DNA of 64,000 nt from an uncultured Flavobacteriaceae bacterium (GCA_947494205.1 CANLUH010000001.1:434001-498000), one strand, 5' to 3'. Shown: positions 45,227 to 54,481, counted from the stretch's first letter. Translations and numbers: made by a program. The notes: a model not told the origin generated them from the sequence alone.

Positions 45227-46039
45227 ATGCTTAAATTAATAAACGAAACCACTAATTATTTAAAAAAGGAAGGTTTCGACACACCAGAAGTAGGAATAAT
45301 ACTAGGAACAGGATTAGGGTTACTAACTCAAGAAATAGAGATTATTAAAGAAATTAGTTATAACGATATTCCACATTTTCCAACAGCAACAGTAGAATTT
45401 CATACAGGTAAATTAATTTATGGCATATTAGCAGGAAAAAAAGTTATTGTAATGCAAGGGCGTTTTCATGTCTATGAAGGCTACTCTTTGCAAGATGTTA
45501 CATACCCAGTACGCATTATGGAAAAATTAGGGATACACACCCTATTAGTTTCTAATGCAGCTGGAGCAATAAATTTAAATTATAAAAAAGGCGAACTGAT
45601 GCTTATTGAAGATCATATAAATCTTCAAGGCGGTTCGCCTTTAGCTTTTAAAGGTGTTGAAACTTTAGGGGAACGCTTTACAGATATGAGCGCACCTTAC
45701 AATAAAGATATAAATGCCACTTTTAAAAGTATAGCAAAAGCTAATAGCATAACACTTCACGAAGGTGTTTACACTAGTGTTGTTGGTCCGCAATTAGAAA
45801 CTCGAGCAGAATACAGAATGCTTAAAATTATTGGTTCGGATGCTGTTGGCATGAGCACCGTTCCAGAAATAATAGTAGCTAATCATTTAAGTTTAAAAAC
45901 TGCAGCAATTTCTGTGTTAACAGACGAGTGTGATCCAGATAATTTAAAACCTGTAGACATTGGTGAAATTATTGCAATGGCTACTAAAGCAGAACCAAAT
46001 ATGATTACACTTTTTAAAGCCTTAATAAAACAGCTATAA
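45227..46039 (+). CDS. Purine nucleoside phosphorylase (PNP family 1)
   Basis: The 270-residue protein is a trimeric-type purine nucleoside phosphorylase: IILGTGLGLL near the start, VMQGRFHVYEGYS, VSNAAGAINLNYKKGEL, the phosphate and ribose residues in VVGPQLETRAEYRMLK and the active-site GSDAVGMSTVPE. Such enzymes swap the base of a purine nucleoside for phosphate. ArsS produces a dimethylarsinoyl-adenosine, so a phosphorylase within the same cluster is a strong candidate for removing adenine, although family 1 enzymes normally prefer 6-oxopurines. It lies 17 bases after the DM13 gene. Confidence 0.93.
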   Translation: MLKLINETTNYLKKEGFDTPEVGIILGTGLGLLTQEIEIIKEISYNDIPHFPTATVEFHTGKLIYGILAGKKVIVMQGRFHVYEGYSLQDVTYPVRIMEKLGIHTLLVSNAAGAINLNYKKGELMLIEDHINLQGGSPLAFKGVETLGERFTDMSAPYNKDINATFKSIAKANSITLHEGVYTSVVGPQLETRAEYRMLKIIGSDAVGMSTVPEIIVANHLSLKTAAISVLTDECDPDNLKPVDIGEIIAMATKAEPNMITLFKALIKQL

Positions 46040-46242
46040 TTCAAATAGATATATCCCTCTTCTTAAATTTAATTCTCAACAATTAAATTATAAATTACTA
46101 TTTTTCGAACATTAGAGAACAGCCTCTCTAATTGAACCAAAATAATTAATTACAAAACAACCGAAAGGTTTTTAAAAGAAACAAGACTATAAAATTTCTA
46201 TACAACAAACTGCCATAGAGAAGAATGTTATAAAATTAAAAT
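46040..46242 (+). promoter_or_regulatory. Leader region before arsM
   Basis: This 203-base AT-rich stretch holds a hairpin TTAGAGA/TCTCTAA (46112-46131) and a small AACC-GAAA-GGTT hairpin near 46158. No consensus promoter was found, though the length suggests a separate promoter for arsM. I see no gene in it. Confidence 0.35.
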
Positions 46243-47211
46243 ATGAGTTATTTAGACGCTACACACGATGTATATAAAGAAGCAGCCTTAACACCAGATG
46301 TTGGGTTATGTTGCACTACTAATCCTATTTGGGAATTACCAGGATTAAAGATTCCTAAAATAATGCAGGAAATGAATTATGGTTGTGGTAGTACAGTACA
46401 CGCAAGAGATTTAACGAACAACCCAAAAATGCTTTATGTAGGTGTTGGTGGCGGTATGGAATTACTTCAATTTGCCTATTTTAATCGTGAAAAAGGTGGT
46501 GTTGTTGGTATTGATGTTGTAGATGAAATGTTAGAAGCTTCTAGAAAAAACTTTATAGAAGCCGAAGCACAAAACCCTTGGTTTAAAAGTGAATTTGTAG
46601 ATCTTAAAAAAGGAGATGCAATGCATCTTCCTGTTGAAGATAACAGTATTGATGTAGCTGCACAAAACTGTTTATTCAATATTTTTAAAGCAGATGACTT
46701 AAAGAAGGCTATTGAAGAAATGTACCGTGTATTAAAACCTCATGGTCGTTTAGTAATGAGTGATCCTACTTGCGAACAACCAATGAATGACGAATTACGT
46801 AACGATGATAGATTACGTGCCTTATGCTTAAGCGGTAGTTTACCAATAGCAGAATACGTTAAAGCTTTAACTGATGCTGGTTTTGGTACTATAGAAATTA
46901 GAGCACGTAAGCCATACCGTATTCTAGATCCTAAAAATTACCCAACAGACGAATTAATATATATAGAATCTATAGAAGTTGCTGCCATTAAAGATCCAAT
47001 GCCAGAAGATGGCCCTTGTATTTTTACAGGTAAAGCTGCTATTTATTATGGTGACGAAGACTATTTTGATGATAAATTAGGGCACATTTTATTAAAAAAT
47101 CAGCCATTAGCAATTTGCGATAAAACAGCTGCCGCATTACAAGCTTTAGGTAGAGATGATATTTATTTCTCTGAGTCTACATTCCATTATGATGGAGGTG
47201 GTTGTTGCTAA
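46243..47211 (+). CDS. arsM: Arsenosugar biosynthesis arsenite methyltransferase ArsM
   Basis: ArsM methylates trivalent arsenic in steps using S-adenosylmethionine, giving the dimethylarsenic that ArsS uses. The 322-residue protein has the SAM motif YVGVGGGMELLQFAYF (about residues 65-80), GIDVVDEMLE, and the cysteines expected to bind arsenic: C23/C24 in GLCCTTNP, C48 in NYGCGS, C143, C177 in SDPTCEQP and C195. It ends GGGCC, a further possible thiol site. This is the arsenosugar-linked variant rather than the shorter detoxification form. A strong terminator follows, ending the 13-kb same-strand run. Confidence 0.95.
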   Translation: MSYLDATHDVYKEAALTPDVGLCCTTNPIWELPGLKIPKIMQEMNYGCGSTVHARDLTNNPKMLYVGVGGGMELLQFAYFNREKGGVVGIDVVDEMLEASRKNFIEAEAQNPWFKSEFVDLKKGDAMHLPVEDNSIDVAAQNCLFNIFKADDLKKAIEEMYRVLKPHGRLVMSDPTCEQPMNDELRNDDRLRALCLSGSLPIAEYVKALTDAGFGTIEIRARKPYRILDPKNYPTDELIYIESIEVAAIKDPMPEDGPCIFTGKAAIYYGDEDYFDDKLGHILLKNQPLAICDKTAAALQALGRDDIYFSESTFHYDGGGCC

Positions 47212-47232
47212 ACAACGATAAAAACAAAATAT

Positions 47233-47266
47233 AAAAGCGCAACTTAATTTTAAGTTGCGCTTTTTT
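47233..47266. terminator. Terminator after arsM
   Basis: AAAAGCGCAACTTAA and TTAAGTTGCGCTTTT form a 15-bp stem with a minimal loop followed by a T run on the plus strand. The A run on the other side lets it also serve the convergent Mpo1-like gene. Confidence 0.93.
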
Positions 47267-47287
47267 AATAACTAATCTTTTACAAGT

Positions 47288-47773
47288 TTAAAACTTAATC
47301 TTTAAAGCATCAAATAAATGGCTCATGGTCCATGCTGGGCCAATCATTAAAAATTGTACATCTTTTAAAAAGGATGGCTTTTTGCCTTCATGTTTATGCC
47401 CAATAAATTGAACAATCCAAGCGATTACAAAAATAGCGAGCATGATTGCCCAAAGCGGAGCAAAATCTAAATTTGTTAAGGCATTAACTCCAAAAAGTAC
47501 TAATCCAGAAAAAATAATCATTCCTATAAATAAGCTTACAGATAAGCGTAAATAGTATAGCAAACCAAATAGTATAATTAAAGTTCCAATATGCATATAA
47601 GGTTGTATACTAGCAGGCACAAGTCCTTCAAAAATAGAACCTGTAGGTATAGCTGCAAACAGACCTATAATACTAAAAAATATGGCTGGCACACAAATGT
47701 AATGTACTTTTTGATTAAAAGATGTTTGATGACTCTCTCCATATTCGCGCAATAAACTATCTATTTTTCTCAT
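47288..47773 (-). CDS. DUF962/Mpo1-like membrane protein
   Basis: The 161-residue protein has about four transmembrane helices and the DUF962 pattern: the N-terminal SLLREYGESHQTSFNQKVHYICVP with its invariant YxxxHxxxxNxxxHxxGxP-like spacing (H15, H24), VQFIGHKHEGKKP later, and a C-terminal FLKDVQFLMIGPAWTM. The yeast relative Mpo1 is an iron dioxygenase that degrades 2-hydroxy fatty acids. It stands in the opposite orientation inside the arsenosugar region, beside a fatty-acid hydroxylase family gene, so a link to lipids is possible. Confidence 0.85.
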   Translation of the reverse strand: MRKIDSLLREYGESHQTSFNQKVHYICVPAIFFSIIGLFAAIPTGSIFEGLVPASIQPYMHIGTLIILFGLLYYLRLSVSLFIGMIIFSGLVLFGVNALTNLDFAPLWAIMLAIFVIAWIVQFIGHKHEGKKPSFLKDVQFLMIGPAWTMSHLFDALKIKF

Positions 47774-47863
47774 TATTTATTTGGGGTATTAAATCAATAT
47801 TAAGACTGTAAATATAATCTTATTATGTTATTTTTACTACAGCTACACGACATATAGAGCACT

Positions 47864-48745
47864 ATGGATAAATATATAGATACTATTATCAACTCCTACT
47901 CCAATTATTGGGGCTATCTTAAAAACGAAATTATTACTATTAACCATTGGGATAATTACTTCTATGGTTTAATTGTTATTTCTATATTCGTTTGGATACT
48001 TGAAATCGCATTTCCATGGCGTAAACGACAATCTATATTTAGAAAAGATTTTTGGCTAGACACATTTTATATGTTCTTTAATTTTTTCATATTAAACTTA
48101 ATTATACTCATTGCTTTATCTGAAACAACAGCAACACTTTTTAATGATCTATTAGGATTTGTAGGACTTTCAATTTCAAGCTTTCAATTGTTTGATGTCG
48201 ATAACTTACCTTTATGGCTGGGACTATTTATCTTTTTTATAATAAGCGATTTCACACAATGGAATACACATCGTTTATTGCATAGATTCGAATTTTTATG
48301 GAATTTTCACAAAGTACATCATAGTGTAAAAGAAATGGGGTTTGCTGCTCATTTACGCTACCACTGGATGGAACCTATTGTTTATAAAACAATGTTATAT
48401 ATTCCTATTGCTATTATTGGTGGTTTCGATGCACAACATGTTGCTATAGTTCATTTCTTTGCTATTGTTGTAGGCCATATTAACCATGCAAATTTAGGAT
48501 GGGATTATGGTATTTTTAAATATGTTTTTAATAACCCGAAAATGCATATCTGGCATCATGCAAAGGACTTACCAAGCAATGTAAGTTATGGTGTTAATTA
48601 CGGACTAACATTAAGTGTTTGGGATTATCTATTTAAAACAAATTATATTCCGCACAACGGAAGAGATATAGAATTAGGGTTTGAAGGTGATGAGACCTTT
48701 CCTAAAGACTTTTTAAGTCAAGAGCTCTATCCTTTAAAAAAATAG
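47864..48745 (+). CDS. Sterol desaturase / fatty acid hydroxylase family protein
   Basis: The 293-residue inner-membrane protein has about five helices and the eight-histidine di-iron pattern of the family: HRLLHR (HxxxH), FHKVHHS (HxxHH), then HxxxxH-type GHINHANL and the final HIWHHA. Members hydroxylate or desaturate lipid substrates such as fatty acids, carotenoids or alkylglycerols. It begins the second plus-strand segment of the cluster and is followed 24 bases later by the DUF547 lipoprotein gene. The substrate is not predictable, but an arsenolipid or membrane lipid is a contextual possibility. Confidence 0.9.
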   Translation: MDKYIDTIINSYSNYWGYLKNEIITINHWDNYFYGLIVISIFVWILEIAFPWRKRQSIFRKDFWLDTFYMFFNFFILNLIILIALSETTATLFNDLLGFVGLSISSFQLFDVDNLPLWLGLFIFFIISDFTQWNTHRLLHRFEFLWNFHKVHHSVKEMGFAAHLRYHWMEPIVYKTMLYIPIAIIGGFDAQHVAIVHFFAIVVGHINHANLGWDYGIFKYVFNNPKMHIWHHAKDLPSNVSYGVNYGLTLSVWDYLFKTNYIPHNGRDIELGFEGDETFPKDFLSQELYPLKK

Positions 48746-48769
48746 CATTTTTAATAAAAACGCATTGAC

Positions 48770-49678
48770 ATGAAAAACACCATAATTGTTCTATTTATAT
48801 TAACCTTATTTATGTCTTGTGGTGGTACAAAACGTATTATTGAAAACACACCAAAGACAGCAGAAGTTGCAGTATCTACAACTCCAAAACAACCTGAACA
48901 ACCAAAACAGCCTGCGTTACCAGAAAAGCCGAATAGTGTAGAAAAGATTGAACCAACACATACAGAACCTATACAACAAACCACAACTAAGGTAATAGAA
49001 GCAAATGTTGAAAATTCTATTAAAACAACAAAGGAAGCTTTTAATCACGACGCGTGGAATACACTTTTACAAGAATACGTTTCTAATAAGGGTAATGTAA
49101 ACTACAACGGTTTAAAAAGTAAGCGAAAAGCCATTACTAATTACATCTCCTCTTTAGGAGATAATATGCCAAGCAACTCATGGGCTAAAGCCGATAAAAT
49201 AGCTTATTGGATAAACGCTTACAATGCTATGACTGTAGATTTAATACTTAGAAATCTTCCTATTGAGAGTATTAAAGATATTAAAGACCCTTGGAAACAA
49301 CGGTTATGGAAATTAGGAAGCAAATGGTATAATTTGGATGAAATAGAGCATCAAATTCTACGTAAAATGGACGAGCCTCGCATACATTTTGGTATTGTTT
49401 GCGCTTCTTTCTCTTGCCCTAAATTAGTTAACGAAGCCTTTACAGCTTCTAATTTAGAAACGCAATTAACAGAAGCTACTAGAGGCTTTTTAAGTGATCC
49501 TAAACGTAATAATTTATCAACTAATTCTATTAAACTTTCAAAAATATTTAAATGGTTTGCAAAGGATTTTAAAACGGAAGGCTCTCTAATAGACTTTTTA
49601 AACAAATATTCAGATATTAGCATTTCTAACACTGCTAAGAAAAGCTACAAAGATTATAATTGGAGTTTAAATAACTAG
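48770..49678 (+). CDS. DUF547 lipoprotein
   Basis: The 302-residue protein has a lipoprotein signal ending LFMSC (C17), a Pro/Glu/Lys-rich spacer (about residues 25-75) and a DUF547 domain (about 85-275) with the conserved segments KIAYWINAYNAMTV, IHFGIVCASFSCPKL and LSKIFKWFAKDF. The Cys in ASFSCPKL and the His in IHFGIVC suggest a catalytic, possibly transglutaminase-like or papain-like fold, but no activity is established to my knowledge. It is 30 bases from the TIGR04283 gene, and DUF547 proteins recur near arsenosugar genes in related organisms as I recall. Confidence 0.85.
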   Translation: MKNTIIVLFILTLFMSCGGTKRIIENTPKTAEVAVSTTPKQPEQPKQPALPEKPNSVEKIEPTHTEPIQQTTTKVIEANVENSIKTTKEAFNHDAWNTLLQEYVSNKGNVNYNGLKSKRKAITNYISSLGDNMPSNSWAKADKIAYWINAYNAMTVDLILRNLPIESIKDIKDPWKQRLWKLGSKWYNLDEIEHQILRKMDEPRIHFGIVCASFSCPKLVNEAFTASNLETQLTEATRGFLSDPKRNNLSTNSIKLSKIFKWFAKDFKTEGSLIDFLNKYSDISISNTAKKSYKDYNWSLNN

Positions 49679-49708
49679 ACACTTTTTCTTTAGTTGTAAA
49701 AAGAATTA

Positions 49709-50407
49709 ATGAAGCATAACATATCCATTATAATTCCTGTTTTAAACGAAGCAGAAAATATAGAAAATCTACTTAATCATTTAATTGACAATGCGTCTTT
49801 AAATACTATAACCGAAATTATTGTTGTAGATGGAGGAAGTACCGATAACACGCCGATTATTGTTGACAATTTAGGCTTAAATATTACATTATTGCATTCC
49901 AAAAAAGGACGTGCCAAGCAAATGAATACGGGTGCAAAAAAGGCTAAAAGTGATATTTTATACTTTTTACATGCCGACTCCTTTCCGCCAAATAGATACG
50001 ATCAACTTATAATTAATGAAGTTACACAGAACAATCCTGCAGGTTGTTTTCGTTTACAATTCGATAATACACATTGGTGGTTACGTTTAGCGAGTTGGTT
50101 AACACAATTTTCGTGGCGTGCTTGTCGTGGCGGTGACCAAAGCCAGTTTATTACCAAAGCATTATTTAACGATATTGGTGGTTTTGATGAGTCTTATGTA
50201 ATTTATGAAGACAATATATTAATTAACGAATTATATAAACGCAAACAGTTTGTTGTTATTAATAAAAAAATTAAAACCTCAGCACGATTATACGAGCGTC
50301 ATGGCGTTTGGAAACTACAATACCACTTCTGGGCTATTTATGTAAAAAAATGGTTTGGTGCTTCTGCAGACGATTTATACAAGTATTACTTAAAACACAT
50401 TGCTTAA
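49709..50407 (+). CDS. TIGR04283-type arsenosugar glycosyltransferase
   Basis: The 232-residue GT2-family enzyme begins ISIIIPVLNEAENIENLL, with the nucleotide motif VVDGGSTDNTP, the HADSFPP metal-binding position (DxD-like) and a C-terminal KIKTSARLYERHGVW. This is the TIGR04283 family, which occurs with arsS, arsM and TIGR04282. It probably adds or transfers the sugar part of the arsenosugar. It is the last gene of the cluster. Its stop codon is immediately followed by the stop codon of the convergent TonB receptor gene, with no base between. Confidence 0.93.
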   Translation: MKHNISIIIPVLNEAENIENLLNHLIDNASLNTITEIIVVDGGSTDNTPIIVDNLGLNITLLHSKKGRAKQMNTGAKKAKSDILYFLHADSFPPNRYDQLIINEVTQNNPAGCFRLQFDNTHWWLRLASWLTQFSWRACRGGDQSQFITKALFNDIGGFDESYVIYEDNILINELYKRKQFVVINKKIKTSARLYERHGVWKLQYHFWAIYVKKWFGASADDLYKYYLKHIA

Positions 50408-52984
50408 TTAAAAATCTACTCTAAAGGTTAAGTTTGGCGTACGCCCCAGTGAAAATTTATTAATCTCTCTTAATCGGAATGTAGCATCGTTTGTGTTTAA
50501 GTTTATTCTATATGTCCTGTTTAAAAGGCTCTTTCTATTATAAATATTTAATAAAGATAAGCCTAGAGTACATTTTATGTTCTGGTTTGTTAAACTAAAC
50601 TTATATTTAACTGCGGCATCTAGTCTATGATAATCATTTAAACGCTTACTATTAATGTCCCCATAGTTAATAGTAATGTTATCTCCATTATCACCTATTA
50701 AACCATTAGCAGGAGTATACGGTCTAGATGTTCTATATTTCCATCCTAAAGAAAATTCTAAAGCATCATTTATAGTTACAGACTCTATTAAAGATAAATA
50801 ATGCCTAATATCGTTGTTTCCATAAAACTTAGAATTATTATTTAAGTTCTCGAATACAAAATCGTTTTGGGTTATAGAGTAACTTATTAAACTGGATGTA
50901 TTATTTATTTTCTTTTTTAGTAAAACATCTAATCCATATACATTACTTTCTCCTATAGAAAATTCGTTAACTTCTTGATTAAACCCACTAGTGATTGATG
51001 TTATATTTTCAATGTTCTTGTAATAGATTTCAGCATCTACATACAAATCATTTTTTTTATAATGTCCGCCTAAACTTACCTGTTTATTAATAAGAATAGG
51101 GTTACTGTCTCCACTAGCCATGGTCCAAACCAAATTACCTAATCCAAAATTTTGAGTTTCGAATTCTACAATTTGACTAATATTCTGTATTTGTTGTCCT
51201 ACAGATACGTTTAAATTTATGTTACTATTTAAGTTGTAAAAAACATTAAGTCTAGGCTCTAAATAAACACTAGATAGATTTGTAAAATAACTTGTTCTTA
51301 ATCCCGCATTTAATTGCCATAATTCATTATTAAAAACATATTCATTGTAAAGTGTATGTGTTGTATTTAATTGTTTAAAAGTCTTAAAGAAATCGTCATT
51401 AAAAATAACATCAGATGTATCAGAAATAAGATAACTTATATCTGTATTTACAAGATTATACCCATTAATAAACGTATGGTTATTTTTAAAGTTATATTCT
51501 GTAAATACATCTACGGCGAACTCTTTTATATTATTTTGCTTTGCCACTTCTGTATTAAACAAACTAAACTGTAACTCTTCACCTAAATAATCGTAATTAT
51601 AATTAGATAGACTCGTTTTTATATTTGTTTTAAATCTCGATGTCCAATCCCGATTCCAAATGGCACTTAACCCACTACTTTCTATAGTTAACTGGTCTCT
51701 TGTACGCTGCTGTATCTCATCGAACTGCGCTAAGAAATCTAAATCATTTTTAAAAAAAATAGAACTAAAGGTTAGCGTATTCTTCTCATCAAGTTTAGCT
51801 ATTAATTTTGCTGTTACATCGGCAAAATAATAGGTGTTATTTGTTTTAGATAAAGCATCGTTAAATGTTCTATCGTTATCCGTGATTTTTGTATTCTGAA
51901 ATATTTGTTCCGAAAACTTATCGAATGTAACGGTTTCAATAACATCTGAAAAAGAACGTCTAGCCGAAACAAATACACCTACTTTTTCTGAAACTGGAAT
52001 TTTTGCATAAGCATCTAGAAAAATCAAATTAGTTCCAAATCCTGTTTTTAACTTTTTTGGTATTGTATTAGTTGAAGTAATATCTATAACACCGGATAAG
52101 TGACTTCCATATCTTGCTAAAGCTACATTTTTAAACAATTTTACATTATCTATTATGTAAGGATTAAAGGAGGATAGCATACCAAAAAAATGATCGTATT
52201 GATACATTTTTATACCGTCCCAAAGTATTAAATTTTGATCTGGAGTTCCGCCTTGAATATTTATACCTGTAGCGGTTTCATCTGGACTTTGTATACCTGG
52301 AATTAATTGTAAACTTTGCATAACGTCTGGCTCCATAACACCAGCCAAAGCTCCTATTTTACTAGGTGTTGCATTAATAGAACCGTCTTTATTTTTACTA
52401 AAACCTCGAGCTAAATAGTTATTTACTATAACTTCATTTAAATTAAAAACATATTCGTAAAGGTCTATTTCATTGCACTTTTTTTCGTTGAGTTCTTCTA
52501 TTAATATTTTTCGTTTTTTATAACCTAGTAGAGTAATTTCTATTTGATTAGTTGTAGTTATATCTTCTAATTTAAAATAACCAGTCTTATCTGTTTTTAT
52601 CGTTTCATCTTTAAATGTAATCGAAACGCCTTCTAGCTTTTGTCCCGTTTTGGCATTCTTAATATATCCACAAACTGTTGTTTTATTGGTGTTTATAATT
52701 TGCTTAACAATATAATTGTTCTCACTAATTTTTGAAAACATTAATTGGTGCTGTCGTTCTATTTCCCGAAACAGAACTTGAAGATTAAATGGACTATTAC
52801 TAATATTTACTATTTTATTTTCTACTATATTAGAATCGTAAGAAATACTAATTTCAAACTGTTCTTCAATATTAGATAAAACAGTATCTAACCTCATATT
52901 TAAATATGTAATCGTTTCTTTTTCTTGAGCAAATACAATGGTAGAGAATAATAGTACTGTGCACAACAAAAAGAATTTCGCCAT
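50408..52984 (-). CDS. TonB-dependent receptor with N-terminal STN signalling domain
   Basis: The 858-residue protein has a signal peptide (about residues 1-20), an STN domain (about 22-90: YLNMRLDTVLSNIEEQFEISISYD), a CarboxypepD_reg-like domain (about 100-180), a plug with GIQSPDETATGINIQGGTPDQNL-type sequence (first part GIQSPDETATGINIQGG) and a barrel ending LGRTPNLTFRVDF. An STN domain lets a receptor relay ligand occupancy to a FecR-type anti-sigma factor. The two genes upstream encode exactly that pair, so this is a complete cell-surface signalling unit. The ligand is not evident; no SusD follows. Confidence 0.93.
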   Translation of the reverse strand: MAKFFLLCTVLLFSTIVFAQEKETITYLNMRLDTVLSNIEEQFEISISYDSNIVENKIVNISNSPFNLQVLFREIERQHQLMFSKISENNYIVKQIINTNKTTVCGYIKNAKTGQKLEGVSITFKDETIKTDKTGYFKLEDITTTNQIEITLLGYKKRKILIEELNEKKCNEIDLYEYVFNLNEVIVNNYLARGFSKNKDGSINATPSKIGALAGVMEPDVMQSLQLIPGIQSPDETATGINIQGGTPDQNLILWDGIKMYQYDHFFGMLSSFNPYIIDNVKLFKNVALARYGSHLSGVIDITSTNTIPKKLKTGFGTNLIFLDAYAKIPVSEKVGVFVSARRSFSDVIETVTFDKFSEQIFQNTKITDNDRTFNDALSKTNNTYYFADVTAKLIAKLDEKNTLTFSSIFFKNDLDFLAQFDEIQQRTRDQLTIESSGLSAIWNRDWTSRFKTNIKTSLSNYNYDYLGEELQFSLFNTEVAKQNNIKEFAVDVFTEYNFKNNHTFINGYNLVNTDISYLISDTSDVIFNDDFFKTFKQLNTTHTLYNEYVFNNELWQLNAGLRTSYFTNLSSVYLEPRLNVFYNLNSNINLNVSVGQQIQNISQIVEFETQNFGLGNLVWTMASGDSNPILINKQVSLGGHYKKNDLYVDAEIYYKNIENITSITSGFNQEVNEFSIGESNVYGLDVLLKKKINNTSSLISYSITQNDFVFENLNNNSKFYGNNDIRHYLSLIESVTINDALEFSLGWKYRTSRPYTPANGLIGDNGDNITINYGDINSKRLNDYHRLDAAVKYKFSLTNQNIKCTLGLSLLNIYNRKSLLNRTYRINLNTNDATFRLREINKFSLGRTPNLTFRVDF

Positions 52985-52992
52985 TTTTTACT

Positions 52993-53898
52993 CTACTTCA
53001 ATTTTACTGTTTTACCATCTACAGAATATGGAATAGACATTGCATCAAAAACGGTCTTTAATGCTAGTTCTAAATTAGTATTATTAAAACTCCCTGTAAA
53101 GTGTTTATCTGTGTAGTTTGTATAGCCTTCAACTTTAATTCCGAATTGATTTTCTAGAGCTAAAATTACTTTAGGTAATGGCATTTTTGTAAAGTTATTT
53201 ATACCTCCTTTCCAAAAGACACCTTCTGTATTAAATCCCCAGTTTTCTTTAGTTTCATTCGTTATTCTGTATGCTTTTCCTTTTGTTAAAATTGTTTTAT
53301 CACTTACTTTATTTGCTACACTTACCTTTCCTGTATAACATTTTACCTCTAAAAAGTCTTTACTACTATTTACATTAAATTCGGTACCTAATACTTGTAC
53401 TACTCCTTCATCTGTAACCACTTTAAAAGTCGTTCCTTTTTCTACTTTAAAATAAGCCTCCCCTTCTAACTCAAGTGTTCTATTCTCTTTCCATTTTTTC
53501 TCATTATAAGACAAAAAAGAATTAGCATTTAAAGTTACCTCTGACCCATCTGGCAGAGTTACAGCTAACTGCTCTCCAAAATTGGTCTTATAGGAGGTTG
53601 TTTTATCTAAATTAAACATATAAAATAGTCCAAAAAAGAGTAATACCGTCGCCGCTATTCCATAAACATAATTAAAATTTAACTTTTTAACTTTAGTTTT
53701 TTCAATGGTATTAGCACGTACAGTTTTGTATGTCTCGTCTTCATGAAATACTGGTTCTTCTAGATCATCTACTACATTCATTATTTTTTTGTAGTCACTA
53801 TAATCTTTAGACGCTTTAAACTCCTGTTCTTCTTCAGAATTTAAAGTTCCTTCAAGCCATCTAGATAAAAATGTATCATCAAACTTTTTCATTTTCAA
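52993..53898 (-). CDS. FecR-family anti-sigma factor
   Basis: The 301-residue protein has an N-terminal cytoplasmic anti-sigma part (residues 1-70, with FLSRWLEGTLNSEEEQEF), one transmembrane helix (about 77-97), a FecR domain (about 105-200: TLPDGSEVTLNANSFLSY, VLGTEFNV) and a C-terminal DUF4974 domain (about 230-300) that would contact the receptor's STN domain. It passes the ligand signal from the receptor to the ECF sigma factor encoded upstream. It is 8 bases from the receptor gene and 70 bases from the sigma gene. Confidence 0.95.
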   Translation of the reverse strand: MKMKKFDDTFLSRWLEGTLNSEEEQEFKASKDYSDYKKIMNVVDDLEEPVFHEDETYKTVRANTIEKTKVKKLNFNYVYGIAATVLLFFGLFYMFNLDKTTSYKTNFGEQLAVTLPDGSEVTLNANSFLSYNEKKWKENRTLELEGEAYFKVEKGTTFKVVTDEGVVQVLGTEFNVNSSKDFLEVKCYTGKVSVANKVSDKTILTKGKAYRITNETKENWGFNTEGVFWKGGINNFTKMPLPKVILALENQFGIKVEGYTNYTDKHFTGSFNNTNLELALKTVFDAMSIPYSVDGKTVKLK

Positions 53899-53968
53899 TA
53901 TCTTCTCAAATTAATAAACAACACATTTAAAAAATACCCTATGCATTTTCCCGTGCTTTTAAATAAAA

Positions 53969-54481
53969 TTATACGTTACCTATTTTTACTCTTATCTCCT
54001 TTAATGCATTATGCATACGTTTCTCGACAGTTTTTATAGAAATTTCTAAAAATTCAGCTATTTCAGAATATTTCTTTTTATCTATTCTATTCAGCAAAAA
54101 AACCTCTCGTTCCTTATCTGGCAAACTAGCTATAGCTTCTTGCACTTTAGCAGCAAATTCTTTTTCTTCTAACAAAAATTCTGGACTTTCAATATCTCTA
54201 TTATCTTTTAATGTTTTTTGGTGTTGTAAAACAACTTTCTTGTGTTTTACTGTATTTAAAAACGCATTACTAGCCACTCTTTTTAAAAAAAACAATGCAT
54301 AATCTGACTTCACAGTTTTACAATTTTCCCAAAGTTTTATAAAAGCTTCTTGTACCATATCGTTAGCAAGATCTAGATCTCCACACTTGTAATAAATATA
54401 ATTTCTTACAACCTTAGAATGCTGTTTAAAAAGCGCTTGAAAGTTAACTTCTTTGCAAACTGATTTATCTTTGTCTGGCAT
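53969..54481 (-). CDS. ECF-type RNA polymerase sigma factor
   Basis: The ATG at 54481 gives 170 residues, the usual size. A longer reading to 54532 adds a basic, Phe-rich leader without family support. Region 2 is visible in YIYYKCGDLDLANDMVQEAF and KLWENC, and region 4 in LPDKEREVFLLNRID and SEIAEFLEISIKTVEKRMHN. With the FecR protein and STN-type receptor downstream it forms a standard Bacteroidetes surface-signalling operon. It is divergent from the repeat lipoprotein gene, which is a natural candidate target. Confidence 0.95.
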   Translation of the reverse strand: MPDKDKSVCKEVNFQALFKQHSKVVRNYIYYKCGDLDLANDMVQEAFIKLWENCKTVKSDYALFFLKRVASNAFLNTVKHKKVVLQHQKTLKDNRDIESPEFLLEEKEFAAKVQEAIASLPDKEREVFLLNRIDKKKYSEIAEFLEISIKTVEKRMHNALKEIRVKIGNV

